Positions 62,315 through 64,000 of a stretch of 64,000 nt of DNA are shown in pieces. The stretch's first letter is position 1; each line of letters starts with the position of its first letter. The notes beneath the pieces are model-generated. The model was not told the origin of the DNA. It saw only the letters and a program-made list of their open reading frames with translations, and searched no databases. Made by a program: the position numbers and the translations under genes. Location of the stretch: the NCBI GenBank assembly GCA_016194705.1, contig JACQAZ010000034.1, positions 1 to 64,000 on the forward strand, written 5' to 3'. The stretch is from Elusimicrobiota bacterium. GTDB taxonomy: Bacteria; Elusimicrobiota; Elusimicrobia; UBA1565; UBA9628.

Positions 62315-63022
62315 TCATTTTTTCACGAAACCGATCAGGTAGATTCGCGCGAAGCCGTGCCGGCGCCTCTTGTACGCGACGACGGGCGAAAGCGCGAGCT
62401 CGATGAGGCGCGCCGTGCGCGGCCCTCTGATCAACCTGCCTAGGCGCTTGAAGATGAACTCGTAGTGCTTGCCGGTCACGAGCCTCAGCCTGGGGTCCTG
62501 GCGGTAGGTCCCGATGATCCGGTCGTAATCCATGCAGTTCGGATGGCAGACGTCGGAACCAACGAGAAGGAACGCTCCGCCCGGCTTGAGCGAGTCGACG
62601 ATGTTCGAGACGACCTTGGTCTGCTCTTCGAAGGCGTTGACGCGCGTGAAGGCGTAGATCTCGCGTGCGAACACGAGGTCGTAGGTTCGCGGCTCGAGGA
62701 AACTCGCTATGTTTTTCTTCTCGACCTTCAGGCCGGGATTGAGCTCCCTGATCATGGCGACCCCGGCGTCGGTGTGTTCCGAGGCGGTCATGCGCAGGCC
62801 GGCCTTGTTGAAGGCCTCCGTGATGTGTCCCGCCCCGGCCCCGAGGTCGAGGCAAAGGTTGTTCGCCGGGACGCGCCAGCTCGCCGCCGCGCGGAGGAAC
62901 TCGAGGTAGCCGCGGGCCAGGGCCGGCGCGTTGGCCGCCGTGACCGTGTGGGGCGCGATCTCTTGGGCGGAACCCCCGTGCCAGCCGGGGACGGCGTGCG
63001 CGAGCTTGTCGAATTCGTTCAC
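62315..63022 (-). CDS. SAM-dependent methyltransferase
   Basis: A 235-residue protein starting at a GTG that overlaps the upstream stop (GTGA). Motif I is LCLDLGAGAGHITEAFNKAG, followed by TASEHTDAGVAMIREL, YDLVFAREIYAF and LKPGGAFLLVGSD. The C-terminal 50 residues are basic (FKRLGRLIRGPRTARLIEL). It is likely to methylate a sugar or lipid intermediate of the locus. Confidence 0.85.
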   Translation of the reverse strand: MNEFDKLAHAVPGWHGGSAQEIAPHTVTAANAPALARGYLEFLRAAASWRVPANNLCLDLGAGAGHITEAFNKAGLRMTASEHTDAGVAMIRELNPGLKVEKKNIASFLEPRTYDLVFAREIYAFTRVNAFEEQTKVVSNIVDSLKPGGAFLLVGSDVCHPNCMDYDRIIGTYRQDPRLRLVTGKHYEFIFKRLGRLIRGPRTARLIELALSPVVAYKRRRHGFARIYLIGFVKK

Positions 63023-64000
63023 GCTTCCCCGACACCCAGGGCCTTCAAGCCCAGCCCGAAGCCGCGGCGCGCCAGGCCCAAAGTCGACCAGTCCCACTCG
63101 CCGAGGTACTCGACTGGCCGCGCGCCGCTGCCTTTCTTGAAATCGAAGACGCCGCGCGCCAGAGCCGGGTCGGCGCCGCCCATGTCGTAGCTGCGCACGC
63201 CGAGGCGCTTGCAGCGCTCGAGCAGATTCCAGAACAAGGCGTAGGAGGCGTAGTTCTTGCGGCCGGCCTCCGAGGCCGCGGCGAGCAGGTCCCAGGCCTT
63301 GTCGCCCTGCACCGCGCAGGCGCGCAGGGCGATCGGCTGGCCGTCGGCGTCGTCGGCGCGTACCAGGATCACCTGGCGCTTCAAGATGCCCAGCAAAGAG
63401 TCCAATTCGTCGGCGCCGTAGTGCTTCTTGATGCCCTTCCACTGCTCCATGCGCCGGTAGACGCTCAGGAGCTCTCCGGCCCGTGGGTTTTCCCAGAACT
63501 TCGCCTCTCCGCAGCGCTTCTGGCCGCGGCGCAGGTTGTGCCGCCAATTCTCGGTGAAGGCCGCCCACTGTTCGTCCTGGCCGCGCGTGAGGTCGTACTG
63601 GAAGGTCAGCGCGCGGTTGAAGGGGTGCCTGGGCCGCCGCCAGCCGTTCTCCTCCAAAGTCCCGGCCTGCTCCGGCGAGAGTTCGCGGTAGGAGCAGACT
63701 CGCAGGTAGCAGAGCCCCAGCCCCTGCGTGAGAGTCTTTCGCATATCGGAGCCCCAGAGGGCGGGCTCGCCGGCCGGCCCGCCGCGGCTCCAGAGCACGC
63801 AGCCGCCCGGGAAGCGCTTGTAGAGCGCCTGGACCATCGCCGCCGGCCGGCCGTTGTCGTAGGACAGGGCCCGGCGCAGGCGCCAGCCGCGCGCGAGTTT
63901 GTGCCGCGCCCAGGCCGTGCTTTGGTAGATGTTGTGGTCGGGCATCAGCGCGAGCGCGTCGTCCCATGCCTGGTCCGAGTCGTTGGCCGGCAAGAGCCTC
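63019..64000 (-). CDS. FemAB/GNAT-like acyltransferase, continues past the window
   Basis: At least 324 residues are visible; the frame is open at the window edge, so the true start may lie outside (a TTG at 63993 is the only start seen). It has the FemAB/Acetyltransf_6 layout with FTENWRHNLRRGQKR, QPIALRACAVQGDKAWDLLAAAS and YALFWNLLERCKRLGVRSYDMGG. Such enzymes add aminoacyl or acyl groups to peptidoglycan or polysaccharide precursors. It is the first visible gene of the minus-strand polysaccharide run. Confidence 0.75.
   Translation of the reverse strand, partial: RLLPANDSDQAWDDALALMPDHNIYQSTAWARHKLARGWRLRRALSYDNGRPAAMVQALYKRFPGGCVLWSRGGPAGEPALWGSDMRKTLTQGLGLCYLRVCSYRELSPEQAGTLEENGWRRPRHPFNRALTFQYDLTRGQDEQWAAFTENWRHNLRRGQKRCGEAKFWENPRAGELLSVYRRMEQWKGIKKHYGADELDSLLGILKRQVILVRADDADGQPIALRACAVQGDKAWDLLAAASEAGRKNYASYALFWNLLERCKRLGVRSYDMGGADPALARGVFDFKKGSGARPVEYLGEWDWSTLGLARRGFGLGLKALGVGEA

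Noticed and set aside
62315..63967. Single 550-residue protein covering methyltransferase and upstream sequence
   Set aside because: The N-terminal half is antiphase shadow of the FemAB-like gene. The methyltransferase starts at the GTG at 63022, overlapping the upstream stop as GTGA.

Overview
This is a GC-rich window from a diderm bacterium, shown by penicillin-binding proteins, lipoproteins, a very large outer-membrane-type protein and a long surface-glycan locus. The gene set, the signal-peptide plus Pro/Ala-rich N-termini, and the SprA-like giant protein point me towards Elusimicrobiota or another metagenome-derived diderm phylum. That placement is an inference; there is no rRNA in the window to test it.

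Layout. About 0.2-5.9 kb holds glycogen metabolism (alpha-glucan phosphorylase, a glycogen synthase with an apparent signal peptide) and a ferredoxin-NADP reductase. From 6.0 to 12.2 kb lie UDP-sugar genes (UDP-glucose dehydrogenase, UDP-glucuronate decarboxylase, a GT2), a divergent UDP-GlcNAc 6-dehydrogenase and a soluble hybrid-input histidine kinase. The stretch 12.2-14.3 kb is an accessory island: comF is read from one arm of a 34-bp inverted repeat, and an ORF6N/KilA-N gene is read from the other. Four copies of a 27-31 bp palindrome surround and interrupt this gene, and a lower-GC small gene ends in an integron attC-like site. From 14.4 to 19.5 kb come a Sel1-repeat protein, a PBP1A-type synthase, two lipoproteins (one with pre-peptidase C-terminal repeats) and a CheY-like protein. 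From 31.0 down to 19.6 kb runs a minus-strand envelope-defence operon: ECF sigma, anti-sigma, O-antigen-ligase/TPR protein, alpha-2-macroglobulin, PbpC and a degenerate glycosyltransferase-51 protein.

The gene at 31.2-34.4 kb encodes an exported protein that appears to combine two nucleotidyltransferase domains around a 2-oxoglutarate/Fe(II)-type core. It is bounded by its own promoter and terminator. The 34.5-43.3 kb region holds a HEAT-like anchored protein, a methyltransferase, a Pro-rich anchored protein and an 1877-residue SprA-like protein with a near-consensus promoter. From the right edge (64.0 kb) back to 43.4 kb, one tightly packed minus-strand locus encodes surface polysaccharide synthesis: an EPS-type MarR regulator, LegB-like dehydratase, KpsF-like isomerase, several glycosyltransferases, two methyltransferases, O-antigen ligase, a sugar oxidoreductase/acetyltransferase/aminotransferase set and the priming sugar-phosphate transferase.

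The most unusual items are the coding/non-coding palindrome family around the ORF6N gene, the attC-like site, the exported three-module NTase/dioxygenase-like protein, the dehydrogenase-aminotransferase fusion and the exported-looking glycogen synthase. No tRNA, rRNA, CRISPR array, integrase or transposase was seen. No gap longer than about 300 bases lacks a gene.
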